Assembly: GCA_005784505.1 (NCBI GenBank)
Contig: VCAZ01000001.1
Coordinates: 11,530,597 to 11,594,596, forward strand
Source of the DNA: Bagarius yarrelli
Lineage: Eukaryota; Chordata; Actinopteri; Siluriformes; Sisoridae
Length of the DNA stretch: 64,000 nucleotides
Direction of reading: 5' to 3'
In this document: positions 63,126 to 64,000 of the stretch, piece by piece
How the letters are laid out: the number at the start of each line of letters is the position of its first letter
Numbering within the stretch: the stretch's first letter is position 1
Translations under genes and position numbers: made by a program
The notes under the pieces: model-generated
The model's database searches: none
What the model saw: only the letters and a program-made list of their open reading frames with translations
What the model was told of the DNA's origin: nothing

Positions 63126-63877
63126 GACAGTGTTCGGTGCTTAAATCTGGGTAGTCGAAAGAGATGAAACGGTTGAATTCCTTTCATGTAAACTACAGCC
63201 TGCGGTCGATTGATTAATTGGCAAAAAAAAGCATCTGTCTGAGAAAAAGTAGGGATCAGATCCCTATCCCAGGTGGGGTTCTTCTATTATTGGTATTTAC
63301 TACTGGTATACGACCTGCTTTCGTAAGTATATGACTTCAGATGTTTTCAAAAATTAAAGAAAGCCTTAAGGCAGCAACTGACCCTGATCATTCTTGGGCA
63401 ATACTACAGTCAAACTATAACTCCATGTCAGTGTGCAGAGTACCTGACTATTATGCTGTTGAAGTTGTTGTAATGAGTCTCATAGGTTATTAAAGCAAAG
63501 TCTTGATTTAGTTTATTGACTGTTGGAGGAAAAAAAGGAACAGAAAGTTATGGTTATAAACCTACATTTAAAACATTTATAACAACTGGCAGAGGGTGTG
63601 TATCCAGAGCGACTTACATCTATCAGATGTCGACTAAAGAGACGACAGTATTCTTATACTTGGACAGGATGCCAATTTACCCGTGTTTACCCACCCTACA
63701 TAGTGTAGCTACAGGTGGATAGGATATGACACGGTCAAAAGACATCATGATCACAGACAGACGAATCTAAATGCTGAAATAAGCTACATTTCACAAACTT
63801 CTCTGATCTAAAATGTGTTTTGTATTCTCTTAAGACAAAATAGGAAAGGGGTTTGTTACTATTCTATACTGTTGTAC
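63126..63877. other. 3' flank, no gene found
   Basis: Short random frames only. The stretch 63595-63640 (CCAGAGCGACTTACATCTATC) resembles a fish SINE tail in reverse. Confidence 0.4.
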
Positions 63878-63936
63878 TACTGTCCAATCAGGTACAGTAG
63901 TACATTGTACACAGTAGTACTGTCCAATCAGGTACA
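63878..63936. repeat. 40-bp tandem duplication
   Basis: TACTGTCCAATCAGGTACA occurs at 63878 and again 40 bases later at 63918, each with GTA-rich flanks. Confidence 0.6.
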
Positions 63937-64000
63937 TTTTCAGGTTTAAACTAATTATGGACAGTGTATATTAAGCTGTATATTTAAGCGTTTTAAAAAT

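Noticed and set aside
59440..63880. Next downstream gene (a cdpf1-like gene would be expected by synteny)
   Set aside because: All frames here are short, AT-rich and without motifs. No coding exon could be supported.

Overview
The window is animal nuclear DNA, almost certainly from a teleost fish. The only protein-coding gene I can support is a spliced nuclear receptor, PPAR-alpha (ppara), with seven coding exons between 49101 and 57939 on the + strand. Its spliced product is 466 residues and keeps every landmark of the family. Two let-7 microRNA hairpins lie about 16 kb upstream on the same strand (let-7a type at 32.7 kb, let-7b type at 33.3 kb). This matches the vertebrate arrangement in which MIRLET7A3 and MIRLET7B lie upstream of PPARA. 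The repeats (tRNA-derived SINEs, Tc1/mariner elements and MITEs, hAT-like MITEs, solo LTRs, many dinucleotide arrays) are typical of fish. One family at 7.7 kb is familiar from ostariophysan genomes such as zebrafish, carp and catfish, so an ostariophysan is my best guess.

Layout. From 1 to about 23 kb the DNA is AT-rich, intergenic and repeat-rich. Its main landmarks are a CpG-rich patch at 9.5-9.8 kb, a Tc1-like element at 11.9-13.3 kb split by a solo LTR, and a cluster of nuclear-receptor half-sites near 21.0-21.25 kb. From 23 to 34 kb is the let-7 region. It has a CpG-rich patch with a strong splice donor at 24.3-24.75 kb, two small exon-like segments (26.9 and 32.5 kb), the two let-7 hairpins, and a 1.15-kb inverted-repeat element just downstream of let-7b. 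I read this, by inference only, as the non-coding let-7 host gene. From 34 to 40.7 kb the sequence is repeat-rich spacer.

A CpG-rich segment at 40.74-41.04 kb ends in a splice donor and is the likely ppara promoter and first non-coding exon. It is followed by an 8-kb intron. Exon 2 (49060-49305) carries the start codon. The DNA-binding domain is on the next two exons and the ligand-binding domain on the last four. An intron at 57111-57326 splits the ligand-binding-domain exon that, as I recall, is single in mammals. From 57.94 to 64 kb lie the 3' UTR and flank, packed with short inverted-repeat elements and two perfect hairpins with 4-base loops.

let-7 and PPAR-alpha are both metabolic and developmental regulators. 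Their linkage could allow shared control, but the sequence does not prove it. I found no sign of a new protein system. The best leads are the candidate let-7 host exons, the extra ppara intron, the upstream ORFs in the ppara leader and the perfect short-loop hairpins.
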